NCBI RefSeq assembly: GCF_017115045.1
Contig: NZ_JABXKK010000086.1
Coordinates: 1 to 64,000, forward strand
DNA from: Nostoc sp. NMS8
GTDB lineage: Bacteria; Cyanobacteriota; Cyanobacteriia; Cyanobacteriales; Nostocaceae
Direction: 5' to 3'
DNA length: 64,000 bases
Below, piece after piece: positions 27,733 through 37,281 of the stretch. The position numbers were made by a program, and so were the translations under genes. The notes under the pieces were generated by a model. That model ran no database searches. It was not told the origin of the DNA and saw only the letters and a list, made by a program, of their open reading frames with translations. How positions within the stretch are numbered: position 1 is the stretch's first letter; the number at the start of each line of letters is the position of its first letter.

Positions 27733-27915
27733 CTATTCATCTTCGTCTCCTGGCGGTCGTTCGCTCTCGCTTTGTTGGGCGTTCCACTCCAAAACAATGC
27801 GCTCCAACATCTCAGACTGCGTACAGTTATTAACATCGGCGTACATTTTAATCAACTGCCTCACGTCAGGACTAATGTGGCGAATTTCTAGTTGGTTACT
27901 TTGTACCATGTCCAT
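27733..27915 (-). CDS. Small ribbon-helix-helix-like protein
   Basis: 60 residues. QLEIRHISPDVRQLIKMYAD followed by NNCTQSEMLERIVLEW looks like a strand-helix-helix of the CopG/Arc type, which suggests a DNA-binding antitoxin or regulator. It ends in an acidic tail. No toxin partner is adjacent. Confidence 0.55.
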   Translation of the reverse strand: MDMVQSNQLEIRHISPDVRQLIKMYADVNNCTQSEMLERIVLEWNAQQSESERPPGDEDE

Positions 27916-28032
27916 TAACTTTTAGTGTCTATCACATTATGTTGAACTATTAAACTATGTCTGTTGCAATAAATTTTGTTAATGGCAATCGCTCACTGCC
28001 GCCTGCTATGTAATTATCTAGTGTTAAAATCA

Positions 28033-31000
28033 TTAACCTGCTGGGGCTGCTTCTTCAAAGGGACGGATAATCGCCGGGGCTGGTGTAACTTCTGGTTTAA
28101 AAATTCCCTGCAATGCTTGTTCTAAGGTTTGTGCCATGACAATCCGGTTTTCGTAAGCTACGACTACTCGCACCAAAGTTGGCAAACTATTCTGTGTGGC
28201 TTCTAGATAGATTGGCTCGACATATAGCAGCGATTGGTCAATGGGAATTACTAGAAGATTGCCTTGAATGGCTCTCGACCCCTGCCGATTCCACAGGGAA
28301 ATTTGCTGTGAAATTACTGGGTCTTGGTTAATTCGCGCCTCGATTTGCTCTGTTCCATAAACCAGGCGTTCTTTAGGAAAAACATACAAAACTAGACTAC
28401 CATAGTTCTTGCCATCCGATCGCGCCGCTAACCAAGCGATTAAATTAGTCCGTTGTTTGGGAGTATAGGGGAGAAGTAGGATAAATTCTTCTGTGCGGGA
28501 GGATTTCCCAACAAAAGGTACTGTGGGTAGACTAGTGGTTAAATAATACGGCTCTACCGGTCGAGGTTCACTGCCATAGATTTCGTTGGGGATTTGCCAC
28601 TGGTCTTCCCGGTTGTAAAATACCTGAGGATCAGTCATGTGGTAAATCATCAATCGCTCAGATTGAATTTTGAAAAAGTCCACCGGATAACGAGTATGAC
28701 TGCGGAGATTGACTGGCATGGTACTGAGCGGTTTGAACATTTTGGGAAATATCGCTGCCCAAGTGGCAATGATTGGATCGCTTGAATCAGCAATATAAAA
28801 ATTAACAGTGCCGTTGTAGGCATCAATCACGACTTTGATAGAATTGCGAATGTAGTTGATGCCATCGCTACCAGTGTCAGAGTAAGGATAGCGATCGCTC
28901 GTTGTATAGGCATCAACAATCCAGTAAAGATAACTGGGATTACTGGGAAAATCTTGATTAGCAGCAGCAGCAACTAAATAAGGATCGCTATCAAATTTCA
29001 GAAAGGGTGCGATCGCTTGAATTCTTTGCTTAACATTCCGTCGCAGTAGCAATTTTGTCTCTGGCAAAAAGTCCCGCGTCAGTACCATCTGCCAATCTTT
29101 CAAATACATCGCAAATAGCCAGCGCCGCCATGTTGAAACGATTTCAACTCCACCTAGTCCATCGTAAGAGTTGTAAACATTGTCACTTCCACTAGGGTAG
29201 TCTAGCTCTCTAACTTTTGTGCCAGTCATCACATAGCTATTGGTAATTTCACCGTAATAAATCCGGGGTTGCCCAATGGGAATGCTTTGACGAATGGCTT
29301 CACTGGAAGTTGTGAGGGCGCTACTATCACCGCTAATATCTTTAACAAAATATTCTGGTAACCCACCCGGTCCAACTGTATTAACTGGGCTAACAGTAAA
29401 CCCAAACCCGTGGGTATAAATTAAATGGCGGTTAACCCATGTTTGAGCTTCCTGTGGTACTGCACTGTAGTCTAATTCTCTAGCAGCAATCAATACTTGC
29501 CGCCGCTCTGTCGATTCTACTGCTTCTTGTGACTCTAGCGTTTTTTGCGGAGTAGATGGGCGAAGTGACGTTATATCTTTTACTAAAGTGTATCGATCGA
29601 TATCGGCATCAGGGAACCGATAATACGGCCGAATTTGTTGCAGTTGACGGTTAGTTTCTAACAGTGGTCGCTGATCCCAAAGGCGAATATTCCGAATTGT
29701 CAAATCATTTTTTTGAATATCTGCTTCAGTCAATGTTCCTTGCGGGTTGAAAGTTTTAGCATCGATCGCCTCTAAATCAAATGCTTGGCGAGTCAAGGCA
29801 ATAGTACGCTGAATGTAGGGTTGCTCTCGTTGCAACTCATTAGGCTGGACAATTAAATATTGCACTACAGTAGGTAGAATAATGCCAGCTATTGCAACTA
29901 ATAAGAGATAAACCCCTAAGCTATAAAATACCAAGCGGCGATGCTGAGATTTTGATCGCCAAAAAAATGTTCGCCAAAGTAGGTAATAGGCGATCGTAAC
30001 TGCCAAGATGCACAAGACAGTGTAAGCTGGCAACTGGGCTGTGACATCCGTATAGCTGGCACCATAACTGACTCCCCGGCTAGAATACACGAGTTCATAG
30101 CGACTTAGCCAATAACTCAGAGCCACTACCAGCATCAATAAGCTACCCATACCATATAAATGGCGCTGCTGCTGGGGCGAAAAACCGGGGAAAATTCCCT
30201 GACTTAAACTGTTTCCTGAAAGGAGATAAGTGAGAGTAACGGCGACGAAGCCATACAAACATAATCCCATCAGCCAGAGTTCTAGGAGTTCCCAAAAAGG
30301 TAAAGAAAATACGTAAAAGCTGATATCTCGACCAAATAAAGGCTCAGTGCTGTTGAAAAGGGTGGGGTGGAAATATTGCAGCACTTTTGGCCAGTGTTGG
30401 AAGAGAATGAATGCAAAAATGGGACTGAACAAAATTGCGATCGCAGTTAATAAAAATTGGGGATAGATTAAGATTGCGATCGCTACTCCCCCAGTTAAGC
30501 CCAGATACCAGACTTGAGAGATAATCTGCCTCAATAGTTGCCAAATTGTCTCTGGTCGAAATAGCGCGGGAATGGCTAGATTAGCCTGATTAACGGGAGA
30601 ATGCCAGTAAGAAACAGCAATTTGACCATAGTGAGCCAGCATTAACCCGATCAACAAACTCAGTACTAGAGTTAGGGGTAATAACCCGCGCAATCTCATT
30701 TTTTTTAAGCGTTGCGGCGCAAGTATCTGGGTTTCGTTGCGTCTTCGATAATCAGGACTGAGAAAATTTGTTAATTCACTAGTGAGTTCTGCTTCCTCAA
30801 TCTTCAGATACCGGGGATATTTTAGCCGTTGTGCTAGAGCCAGATTTAGCAGTAGATAGACAGCAGTTATCCCAGCCACCACTACCCACAAAACACCACG
30901 AGTCACTATTCTCAACAGAAATACTTTGAGGTAGCCGACTTCCTGGAACCAAAAAATCTCTGCTCCCATGCGGGAACCTAGATCCAATAGTAGCCACAGC

Positions 31001-31044
31001 CCCAAAAATCCAATTAATAGTCTAAAGCCCCATTTCCAATACAT
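28033..31044 (-). CDS. UPF0182 family large membrane protein
   Basis: 1003 residues. Seven or so membrane segments lie in the first 400 residues, starting YWKWGFRLLIGFLGLWLLLD, followed by a large external domain with the UPF0182 hallmarks (VGPGGLPEYFVKDIS, PRIYYGEITNSYV, YLYWIVDAYTTSDRYPYS). The family is widespread in cyanobacteria and actinobacteria; the function is unknown. Length is normal. It stands alone. Confidence 0.95.
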   Translation of the reverse strand: MYWKWGFRLLIGFLGLWLLLDLGSRMGAEIFWFQEVGYLKVFLLRIVTRGVLWVVVAGITAVYLLLNLALAQRLKYPRYLKIEEAELTSELTNFLSPDYRRRNETQILAPQRLKKMRLRGLLPLTLVLSLLIGLMLAHYGQIAVSYWHSPVNQANLAIPALFRPETIWQLLRQIISQVWYLGLTGGVAIAILIYPQFLLTAIAILFSPIFAFILFQHWPKVLQYFHPTLFNSTEPLFGRDISFYVFSLPFWELLELWLMGLCLYGFVAVTLTYLLSGNSLSQGIFPGFSPQQQRHLYGMGSLLMLVVALSYWLSRYELVYSSRGVSYGASYTDVTAQLPAYTVLCILAVTIAYYLLWRTFFWRSKSQHRRLVFYSLGVYLLLVAIAGIILPTVVQYLIVQPNELQREQPYIQRTIALTRQAFDLEAIDAKTFNPQGTLTEADIQKNDLTIRNIRLWDQRPLLETNRQLQQIRPYYRFPDADIDRYTLVKDITSLRPSTPQKTLESQEAVESTERRQVLIAARELDYSAVPQEAQTWVNRHLIYTHGFGFTVSPVNTVGPGGLPEYFVKDISGDSSALTTSSEAIRQSIPIGQPRIYYGEITNSYVMTGTKVRELDYPSGSDNVYNSYDGLGGVEIVSTWRRWLFAMYLKDWQMVLTRDFLPETKLLLRRNVKQRIQAIAPFLKFDSDPYLVAAAANQDFPSNPSYLYWIVDAYTTSDRYPYSDTGSDGINYIRNSIKVVIDAYNGTVNFYIADSSDPIIATWAAIFPKMFKPLSTMPVNLRSHTRYPVDFFKIQSERLMIYHMTDPQVFYNREDQWQIPNEIYGSEPRPVEPYYLTTSLPTVPFVGKSSRTEEFILLLPYTPKQRTNLIAWLAARSDGKNYGSLVLYVFPKERLVYGTEQIEARINQDPVISQQISLWNRQGSRAIQGNLLVIPIDQSLLYVEPIYLEATQNSLPTLVRVVVAYENRIVMAQTLEQALQGIFKPEVTPAPAIIRPFEEAAPAG

Positions 31045-31217
31045 TAATAACTAATTTAAGAAGAACGCCAATTCTCTATTTGCAAGCTAGATACTCCTTG
31101 AAATTCTCGAACATTTAGATGTTACAACAATATGATTGTGAGTTAGTGCTGTTGCTGCGATCGGAACATCATATAACGGTTCCCACTCAGATGCGGTACA
31201 AAATTATATTGCCAGGT

Positions 31218-31245
31218 GTAGGGGCAATTCATGAATTGCCCCTAC
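31218..31245. repeat. Perfect 28-bp palindrome
   Basis: GTAGGGGCAATTCA followed immediately by its exact complement. Same GTAGGGGC...GCCCCTAC class as those at 31321-31348 and 31912-31940. Confidence 0.7.
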
Positions 31246-31288
31246 GTGAATAAAGCACAGCCTCATCAAGAAGTTAGCTTCTAGTAAT

Positions 31289-31384
31289 TTACAGCTATTT
31301 TCAGGTAAATAGACCACGCGGTAGGGGCACAGCATGCTGTGCCCCTACGACATCTGTGGTTCAAATACATGAAAACTGCTGTAA
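31289..31384. mobile_element. MITE copy 2, 96 bp, intact
   Basis: Ends TTACAGCTATTTTCAGGTAA and, inverted, TTACAGCAGTTTTCATGTAT form imperfect terminal inverted repeats of about 28 bp. The centre is a perfect 28-bp palindrome (31321-31348). TA dinucleotides at both ends fit a TA target site. The right end abuts the YoeB fragment and supplies its ATG. Confidence 0.8.
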
Positions 31385-31578
31385 AGCAAAAAGCTGAGGA
31401 GTTGCTTGTAGTTATTAAAAAAAAACCCTTTCAAAATCTTCCACCTTATGAAAAGCTGGTTGGTGATTTATCAGGTGCGTATTCTCGCAGGATAAACATA
31501 CAGCATCGGTTGGTATATGAAGTCATCGAATCCAAACAAGTAGTCAAGATAATTCGGATGTGGAGGCATTACGAGTAA
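31369..31578 (+). pseudogene. 5'-truncated YoeB/Txe toxin fragment
   Basis: From residue about 6 the frame reads KQKAEELLVVIKKKPFQNLP, KLVGDLSGAYSRRINIQHRL and ends IRMWRHYE, the highly conserved C-terminal two-thirds of YoeB endoribonucleases. The usual N-terminal 25 or so residues (MTWKIVFTKQAxKD) are missing; instead a MITE end provides MKTAV. The catalytic C-terminal His-Tyr is kept. No YefM antitoxin is found upstream. Probably non-functional, though a short product could be made. Confidence 0.8.
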
Positions 31579-31703
31579 GTTTTAGGTAGTTGATGACAAG
31601 ATTTAATTTTGGGGTTGACCGGAACTTGATGTTAATTGTGGTTGAATCTTTAATAATCGCCATTCAATCACCATCATTCACCCTTGGATCTCGGCTGTTG
31701 CAG

Positions 31704-31871
31704 TTCAGAGGTGGAAGTTCCGAGATCAGAGGTGGAAGTCTCGAGTTCAGAGGTCGAAGTTCCAAGTTCAGAGGTCGGAGTTCCGAGTTCAGAGGTCGAA
31801 GTTCCAAGTTCAAAGGTCGAAGTTCCAAGTTCAAAGGTCGAAGTTTCGAGTTCTGAAGGTGAAAACTGGAG
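31704..31871. repeat. 21-bp minisatellite, 7 clear copies plus a degenerate one
   Basis: Units such as TTCAGAGGTCGAAGTTCCGAG repeat head to tail from 31704 to 31850, with a decayed eighth to 31871. Because 21 is a multiple of 3, long open frames with 7-residue repeats appear on both strands; these are not genes. Related to the array at 58626-58967 (shared GAGTTCAAAGG). Confidence 0.9.
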
Positions 31872-31911
31872 TTCTGAGCCTAAATGGTGGAGATAATAAG
31901 TACAGACCATT

Positions 31912-31940
31912 GTAAGGGCACGGCATTGCCGTGCCCCTAC
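31912..31940. repeat. Palindrome supplying the WD40 gene's stop codon
   Basis: GTAAGGGCACGGCA / TTGCCGTGCCCCTAC. The stop of the WD40 gene (31937-31939 on the complement) falls within it, and it could form a terminator-like hairpin. Confidence 0.65.
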
Positions 31941-34405
31941 CCACGTTCTTTACTCCAAACATATTTACGGCAGACTTCGCAAGCGGCTTTTGCTTCTTCT
32001 GTTTGCGGATTGATGAAGATGGGATGGTAACGCAACCTGTCACAACAGACTTGCAACCATGCTTGCACCTTACCTTCACTACCGCCACTGACAATTGTCT
32101 GCTCATGTGAGCTAATGGTGACAGACATAACATCTATCTTACTTGTACGGGAAGGATCTGCTAAGGGATGACCTTGGATTTTCCACAACCGCACCGTTCC
32201 ATCTTTACCACCACTAACAATAGCCTGTCCATCTGGGCTAAAGGCAACAGAACAGACATCACCTTCATGCCCACGTAAAGGGTCTACCAGCGAGTGTGTT
32301 GGGATCTCTGACCAGTGTCCTTGGATGTTCCACAACCTTACTGTGCCATCAACACCACCACTGGCAATTGTCTGCCCATCAGGGCTAATGGCAACGGAAC
32401 AGACATAACCCTGATGCCCGCGCAAGGGTTCTGCTAGGGGATGGCCTTGGATAGCCCACAAGCGCACTGTCTCGTCAACACCGCCACTGGCAATCTTCTG
32501 TCCATCCAGGCTAATTGCTACTGAAGAAATATAACCCTGATGCCCAGGCAAGGGATCTGTCAGGGGTTGGCCTTGGATGCCCCATAACCACACTCCCCCG
32601 TCAACACTGCCATTGACAATCTTGTACCCATCTATGCTGAAGTCGGCACAAGAAACATAACCGCCCTTGAAAATCTGCTGTCCATCCACTCTAATTATTA
32701 CGGAAGAGGCACAATGCTCATGTCCCCTAAAAAGGTTTACCAGAGGATTATCTTTGATCTTCCACAACCGCACTGTCCCGTCAACACCGCAGCTGGCAAT
32801 TGTCTGTCCATCCGGGCTAAAGGTGGCAGACACGACAATACCTTCATGTCCACGGAAGGGGTCTGCTAAGGGCTTACCTTGTATATCCCACAACCGTACT
32901 GTCCCGTCTTCACCGCCACTGACAATCTTCTGCCCATCCGGGCTAAAGGTAACGGATCTGACAAAACCCTGATGCCCTCGGAAGGGATCTGCTACGGGGT
33001 CGCCTTGGATGTTCCACAACCGCACTGTCCCGTCATCACCGCCACTAACAATTGTCTGCCCGTCTGGGCTGAAGGCGACTGAACAGACAATACCATCATG
33101 CCCTTGGAAGGGAATTGAGACTATACCTTTTGTCATTGCCCAAGTCAAACTGTTCTGAACTTGTTTGAGAATTTGCTGAGGCATTTTCTCTATATTCTCA
33201 CCCACTGTCAGAATTGTAAGGACTAAACCATCTAGAGGTTGAACAGATAATAAATTCTGTGCCCTTGCAGCTTTTTCTTGCAAGGTAGCTAAGTTAGCTT
33301 CAGTGAGTACCCTTTGCCGTTCGGCAATTTGGTCTTTTTCGTAAGCATCGCTGTGCTGGTAAAACTTTTTGGTTAGCAATGATATGGATAGCTGTAGCTT
33401 GTCCCAATTTTCCCGCACCTCTGCCAGCAATCCCCCCTGCATTAAGTATTTATCATTCTCCCCTTTGTTGAACCACTCGCGTAAAGCATCTTCTAATCTG
33501 TCGCTCAACCGCCGTAAATCTCGGTCTTGTTGTCGCCACCAAGTAAACTGCTGCCAACCTTCAATTAAAGCTTCATGGGCCAAATCAATCCAAGCTTCTC
33601 CTTTTTCATCTTTCCCTGTAACCAACAAGCGTCCCTTAACTAATCCCGCTTCCCCATCTAGTAACTCACTAAGTTCTTGGTGATGATGCCAATCAGCACC
33701 TGCAATATTTAATAGTGTGGCTTTTGGTTGGCGCTGTCGGGTGTCTTTTTCCCCCTTTCCCGTTCGCACTAAGCGCAAAAAAATTCGCCCAATCCATTCT
33801 TTCTCCTGCTGAGTGCGTTTTTGGGTTGGCAATTCCTCCTCAAAATCTCGGTAAAGATAAACATTTTCTGCATGGAGATTCAACGCCCCAGTTAATTCTC
33901 CCAACTTTTCATATTCTTCTAACGTGAGTTGATGTTGATTACGATCGCGTTTTTCCCAGAGTTTGGTTAAAGCAAACTCCAACAGAGGCAAAAATCCTGG
34001 TTCTTGTTTCACATCTTCTAAAATCTTCAGTATTAGCCCTTCTTCAACACTATGACCTTGAAGTTTGGCTGGTTCGGCGATCGTGTCTTTTAAATCAACT
34101 CCGGTTAAAGGTGGCATATAAACTGCCTGGGTTTGAATTAACTGAGTTAGGGAGGGATATTGCAAACAGGCTTCGAGAAAATCTGCTCGCATGGTAATCA
34201 CAACTGCTAACCGCGAATCGGTAATATCTACTACCTGAGTCAGTAAGTCAATAAATCTCTGCTTTTCTTGCTGACTAGCACCGCCAGTAAATACTTCTTC
34301 AAACTGATCCACTACCAATAAAAGTTTTACTGAATTAGGGAGATTTTCGAGAATTGCAGATAACCCATTCTGCTCATTGTCAATGTGCCTCTTGAGAAAA
34401 ATCAC
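31937..34405 (-). CDS. STAND-NTPase/WD40 protein lacking its N-terminal part
   Basis: 822 residues from a GTG. The sequence begins inside an nSTAND1-type NTPase: Walker B KLLLVVDQFEEVF lies at about residue 30, with no Walker A ahead of it. After the ATPase tail (PPLTGVDLKDTIAEPAKLQG, FLPLLEFALTKLWEKRD) come about eight WD40 blades (SVAFSPDGQTIVSGGDDGTV repeated with ADPFRGH linkers), one of them decayed (HCASSVIIRVDGQQIFKGG). Full proteins of this kind have an effector domain plus the P-loop before this point. Only 49 bp separate it from the divergent gene, so the front has been deleted. The stop comes from a palindromic repeat. Likely a decaying gene. Confidence 0.8.
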   Translation of the reverse strand: MIFLKRHIDNEQNGLSAILENLPNSVKLLLVVDQFEEVFTGGASQQEKQRFIDLLTQVVDITDSRLAVVITMRADFLEACLQYPSLTQLIQTQAVYMPPLTGVDLKDTIAEPAKLQGHSVEEGLILKILEDVKQEPGFLPLLEFALTKLWEKRDRNQHQLTLEEYEKLGELTGALNLHAENVYLYRDFEEELPTQKRTQQEKEWIGRIFLRLVRTGKGEKDTRQRQPKATLLNIAGADWHHHQELSELLDGEAGLVKGRLLVTGKDEKGEAWIDLAHEALIEGWQQFTWWRQQDRDLRRLSDRLEDALREWFNKGENDKYLMQGGLLAEVRENWDKLQLSISLLTKKFYQHSDAYEKDQIAERQRVLTEANLATLQEKAARAQNLLSVQPLDGLVLTILTVGENIEKMPQQILKQVQNSLTWAMTKGIVSIPFQGHDGIVCSVAFSPDGQTIVSGGDDGTVRLWNIQGDPVADPFRGHQGFVRSVTFSPDGQKIVSGGEDGTVRLWDIQGKPLADPFRGHEGIVVSATFSPDGQTIASCGVDGTVRLWKIKDNPLVNLFRGHEHCASSVIIRVDGQQIFKGGYVSCADFSIDGYKIVNGSVDGGVWLWGIQGQPLTDPLPGHQGYISSVAISLDGQKIASGGVDETVRLWAIQGHPLAEPLRGHQGYVCSVAISPDGQTIASGGVDGTVRLWNIQGHWSEIPTHSLVDPLRGHEGDVCSVAFSPDGQAIVSGGKDGTVRLWKIQGHPLADPSRTSKIDVMSVTISSHEQTIVSGGSEGKVQAWLQVCCDRLRYHPIFINPQTEEAKAACEVCRKYVWSKERG

Positions 34406-34454
34406 ACATCGCGCTAGTCTTCATTGACGTAACCGCACGCTGTAACATTAGGCG

Positions 34455-36935
34455 ATGACAAATCAACTCTCTCCGAAAATTCCCTCTTGCACTTGGAGCC
34501 GTCCCATCGGCTTAGGCTGGGACAAACCTTATACCGTTCGCTACGCAAGTAATATCGATGATGGCCCTTGGCATGGTATGCCTTTAGGTGGCTTTGGTGC
34601 AGGCTGCATCGGTCGTTCTTCACGGGGAGATTTTAACCTGTGGCACATCGACGGCGGTGAGCATACCTTCAAAAACGTTCCCGCTTGTCAATTCAGTGTG
34701 TTTGAGTCCAATGGTACATCTTCCCAAGCCTACGCTTTATCTACCCAAGCACCCGATGATGGTACTCTCAAGGCTTGGCAGTGGTATCCAGCCAATAAGA
34801 AAGCAGAGGGGCAGAGGGGCAGAGGGGCAGAGGGGCAGGAAGAAATCTTTAGTATCTCTAACACAGGGACTTATCACGCACTATACCCGCGTAGTTGGTT
34901 TGTGTATGAAAATGTATTTCAAGCACAGTTGACTTGTGAGCAATTTTCCCCAATTTGGGCAGGTAATTATCAAGAAACTAGCTACCCTGTGGCAATATTC
35001 CTCTGGAATGCCCACAACCCAACAGATGCACCGATTACTCTCAGCATTATGCTCACTTGGCAAAATATGGTGGGCTGGTTTACAAATGCCCTCAAATCTC
35101 CCCAAGTACAGGTGCGCGATGATGGTAGTCCGGTTTACGAATACCAACCACGCTGGGGCGAAAGTCAAGGAAACTATAACCAAATAGTTGAAAATACACA
35201 ACACTTTGGCTGTGTTTTAGGTCGGGTTGCTAGTGATGAACCATTACAAGAAGGTGATGGAACCTGGAGCATTGCGACGCTGAAGCATCCCCAAGTAGAA
35301 ATATTTCACCACAGCCGATGGAATCCTGAAGGAACGGGTGAGGAAGTATGGCAAAGTTTTGCTGAAGATGGCTCTTTGCCCAATTATATTGATACCACTC
35401 CACCAGCAAATAATATACAAATCGGGGCTGCGATGGCTACGCCGGCCGCAGGCATCGCACTTCGTTTTACTCTCCAACCAGGCGAAACTCTCGAAATCCC
35501 CTTTGTCCTCGCTTGGGATTTGCCCATTACAGAATTTGCGGCTGGAGTTAACTATTACCGCAGATATACGGACTTTTTTGATAAAAGTGGAAATAATGCT
35601 TGGGCGATCGCATCTACTGCCCTACAAGAATACCAAAACTGGCGATCGCAAATTCAAAGTTGGCAAAAACCTATTCTCGACGGTCAAGATTTACCCGACT
35701 GGTTTAAGATGGCTCTATTTAATGAGCTTTATGACCTCACTAGCGGTGGTACTCTCTGGAGTGCAGCATCAGAACTTGACCCCATCGGTCAGTTTGCGGT
35801 GCTGGAATGCCTAGATTACCGTTGGTATGAAAGTCTAGATGTGCGATTATACGGCTCTTTTGCCCTGCTGATGCTGTTTCCAGAATTAGAAAAGTCGGTG
35901 ATGAGGGCATTTGCAAGGGCGATTCCTCAAGGTGATGATACACCCCGAATCATTGGCTATTACATGACAATTAAGGCAGAAAGCCCGATCGCCGTTCGCA
36001 AAGTCGCAGGTGCAACACCCCACGATTTAGGCGCACCCAATGAACACGTTTGGCAGAAAACCAACTACACCAGCTATCAAGACTGCAACTTGTGGAAAGA
36101 TTTGGGTAGTGATTTTGTCTTGCAAGTATACCGTGATTTTCTGCTCACGGGTGCTGACGATGTAGAATTCCTGGCAGATTGCTGGCCTGCGATCGTTCAA
36201 ACCCTTGACTATCTAAAAACCTTTGACCTTGACAGCGATGGGATTCCCGAAAACTCTGGTGCGCCTGACCAAACCTTTGATGATTGGAGGTTACAAGGAG
36301 TCAGCGCCTATTGTGGTGGGTTATGGTTGGCGGCGTTGGAGGCTGCGATCGCAATCAGCGATATTTTATTAACTTACCAGACAGGTAACACAACAGAGTT
36401 GGCGGGGCAAAAATCCATCTATGAAGCTTGGCTAAAACAATCTCGCCCGATCTACAACGAAAAACTTTGGAATGGAAAATATTACAAACTTGATAGTGAA
36501 AGTGGTTCTGATGTGGTGATGGCAGATCAATTGTGCGGACAGTTTTATGCTCGTCTACTGGACTTACCTGATATTGTACCGAGCGATCGCGCCCGTTCAG
36601 CCCTGACAACTGTTTATGATGCTTGCTTTTTGAAGTTCTGCAATGGTGAGTTTGGTGCTGCTAATGGTGTTCGTCCTGATGGTTCACCAGAAAATCCCCA
36701 AGCGACTCATCCCTTAGAAGTTTGGACGGGAATAAACTTTGGGCTGGCGGCTTTTCTCGTCCAAACGGGAATGAAGGATGAAGCGTTGAAGTTGACACAA
36801 ACTGTGGTGCGGCAAATTTATGATAATGGTCTGCAATTTCGCACACCTGAAGCGATCACCGCAGCAGGTACTTTCCGCGCTAGCACTTACTTACGACCAA
36901 TGGCGATTTGGGGAATTTACTTAGTTATTAATTGA
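34455..36935 (+). CDS. GH116 family glucosidase (GBA2-like)
   Basis: 826 residues. The opening GMPLGGFGAGCIGRSSRGDF is typical of GH116 N-terminal domains, the ALFNELYDLTSGGTLW segment (near 420) carries the nucleophile Glu of the family, and DQTFDDWRLQGVSAYCGGLW (near 607) carries the acid/base Asp. Members are beta-glucosidases, glucosylceramidases or xylosidases. No signal peptide, so probably cytoplasmic. Residues about 117-128 (AEGQRGRGAEGQ) are encoded by a 9-bp tandem repeat and appear to be an insertion in a surface loop. Confidence 0.88.
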   Translation: MTNQLSPKIPSCTWSRPIGLGWDKPYTVRYASNIDDGPWHGMPLGGFGAGCIGRSSRGDFNLWHIDGGEHTFKNVPACQFSVFESNGTSSQAYALSTQAPDDGTLKAWQWYPANKKAEGQRGRGAEGQEEIFSISNTGTYHALYPRSWFVYENVFQAQLTCEQFSPIWAGNYQETSYPVAIFLWNAHNPTDAPITLSIMLTWQNMVGWFTNALKSPQVQVRDDGSPVYEYQPRWGESQGNYNQIVENTQHFGCVLGRVASDEPLQEGDGTWSIATLKHPQVEIFHHSRWNPEGTGEEVWQSFAEDGSLPNYIDTTPPANNIQIGAAMATPAAGIALRFTLQPGETLEIPFVLAWDLPITEFAAGVNYYRRYTDFFDKSGNNAWAIASTALQEYQNWRSQIQSWQKPILDGQDLPDWFKMALFNELYDLTSGGTLWSAASELDPIGQFAVLECLDYRWYESLDVRLYGSFALLMLFPELEKSVMRAFARAIPQGDDTPRIIGYYMTIKAESPIAVRKVAGATPHDLGAPNEHVWQKTNYTSYQDCNLWKDLGSDFVLQVYRDFLLTGADDVEFLADCWPAIVQTLDYLKTFDLDSDGIPENSGAPDQTFDDWRLQGVSAYCGGLWLAALEAAIAISDILLTYQTGNTTELAGQKSIYEAWLKQSRPIYNEKLWNGKYYKLDSESGSDVVMADQLCGQFYARLLDLPDIVPSDRARSALTTVYDACFLKFCNGEFGAANGVRPDGSPENPQATHPLEVWTGINFGLAAFLVQTGMKDEALKLTQTVVRQIYDNGLQFRTPEAITAAGTFRASTYLRPMAIWGIYLVIN
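34804..34840. repeat. In-frame 9-bp tandem repeat inside the GH116 gene
   Basis: Four copies of GCAGAGGGG in a row, adding a hydrophilic Gly/Gln/Arg loop. It matches the G-rich dispersed repeats elsewhere in the window. Confidence 0.8.
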
Positions 36936-37281
36936 CCGGTTATCAAAGCGCTTCTTGTTTTGACACAACACACGTAGGGGTGGACAACTGTACGCCCCTA
37001 CGAACAGTCCAAGGGTATTGATTTCAATTCGCTCGATGTCTATTTATGATTTTATTTTCCGAGTGTTTCCGGGAGTGAAGGAAAATTTCAGTAATGGTAA
37101 GAGTTGAAGGATTGAGAATTCAAGATTACTGTTTCAAAGAATGCAAATATTACTAGCTCTAGCTATAAATATTGCTAATATTTCCCCGACTACGTTCACA
37201 ATCAAAAGCTAGGTTTATGAAGTACCTACTCCTGCATTCAACAGCAAAGTTCATTCAAATAGTGGTGTTGCGTATTTGGCA
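36936..37281. other. Gap with one palindrome
   Basis: CGTAGGGG (36973-36980) pairs with CCCCTACG (36995-37002), a dispersed repeat or terminator-like hairpin 40 bp after the GH116 stop. Nothing else supported. Confidence 0.4.

Noticed and set aside
31200..31350. Possible CRISPR-like repeats
   Set aside because: The two GTAGGGGC palindromes differ in sequence and have no regular spacer; they are palindromic repeats, one of them a MITE core.
31590..31910. Frames of 70-88 residues with SSEVEVP or TSELGTS repeats
   Set aside because: Products of the 21-bp minisatellite, open on both strands, with no start signals.
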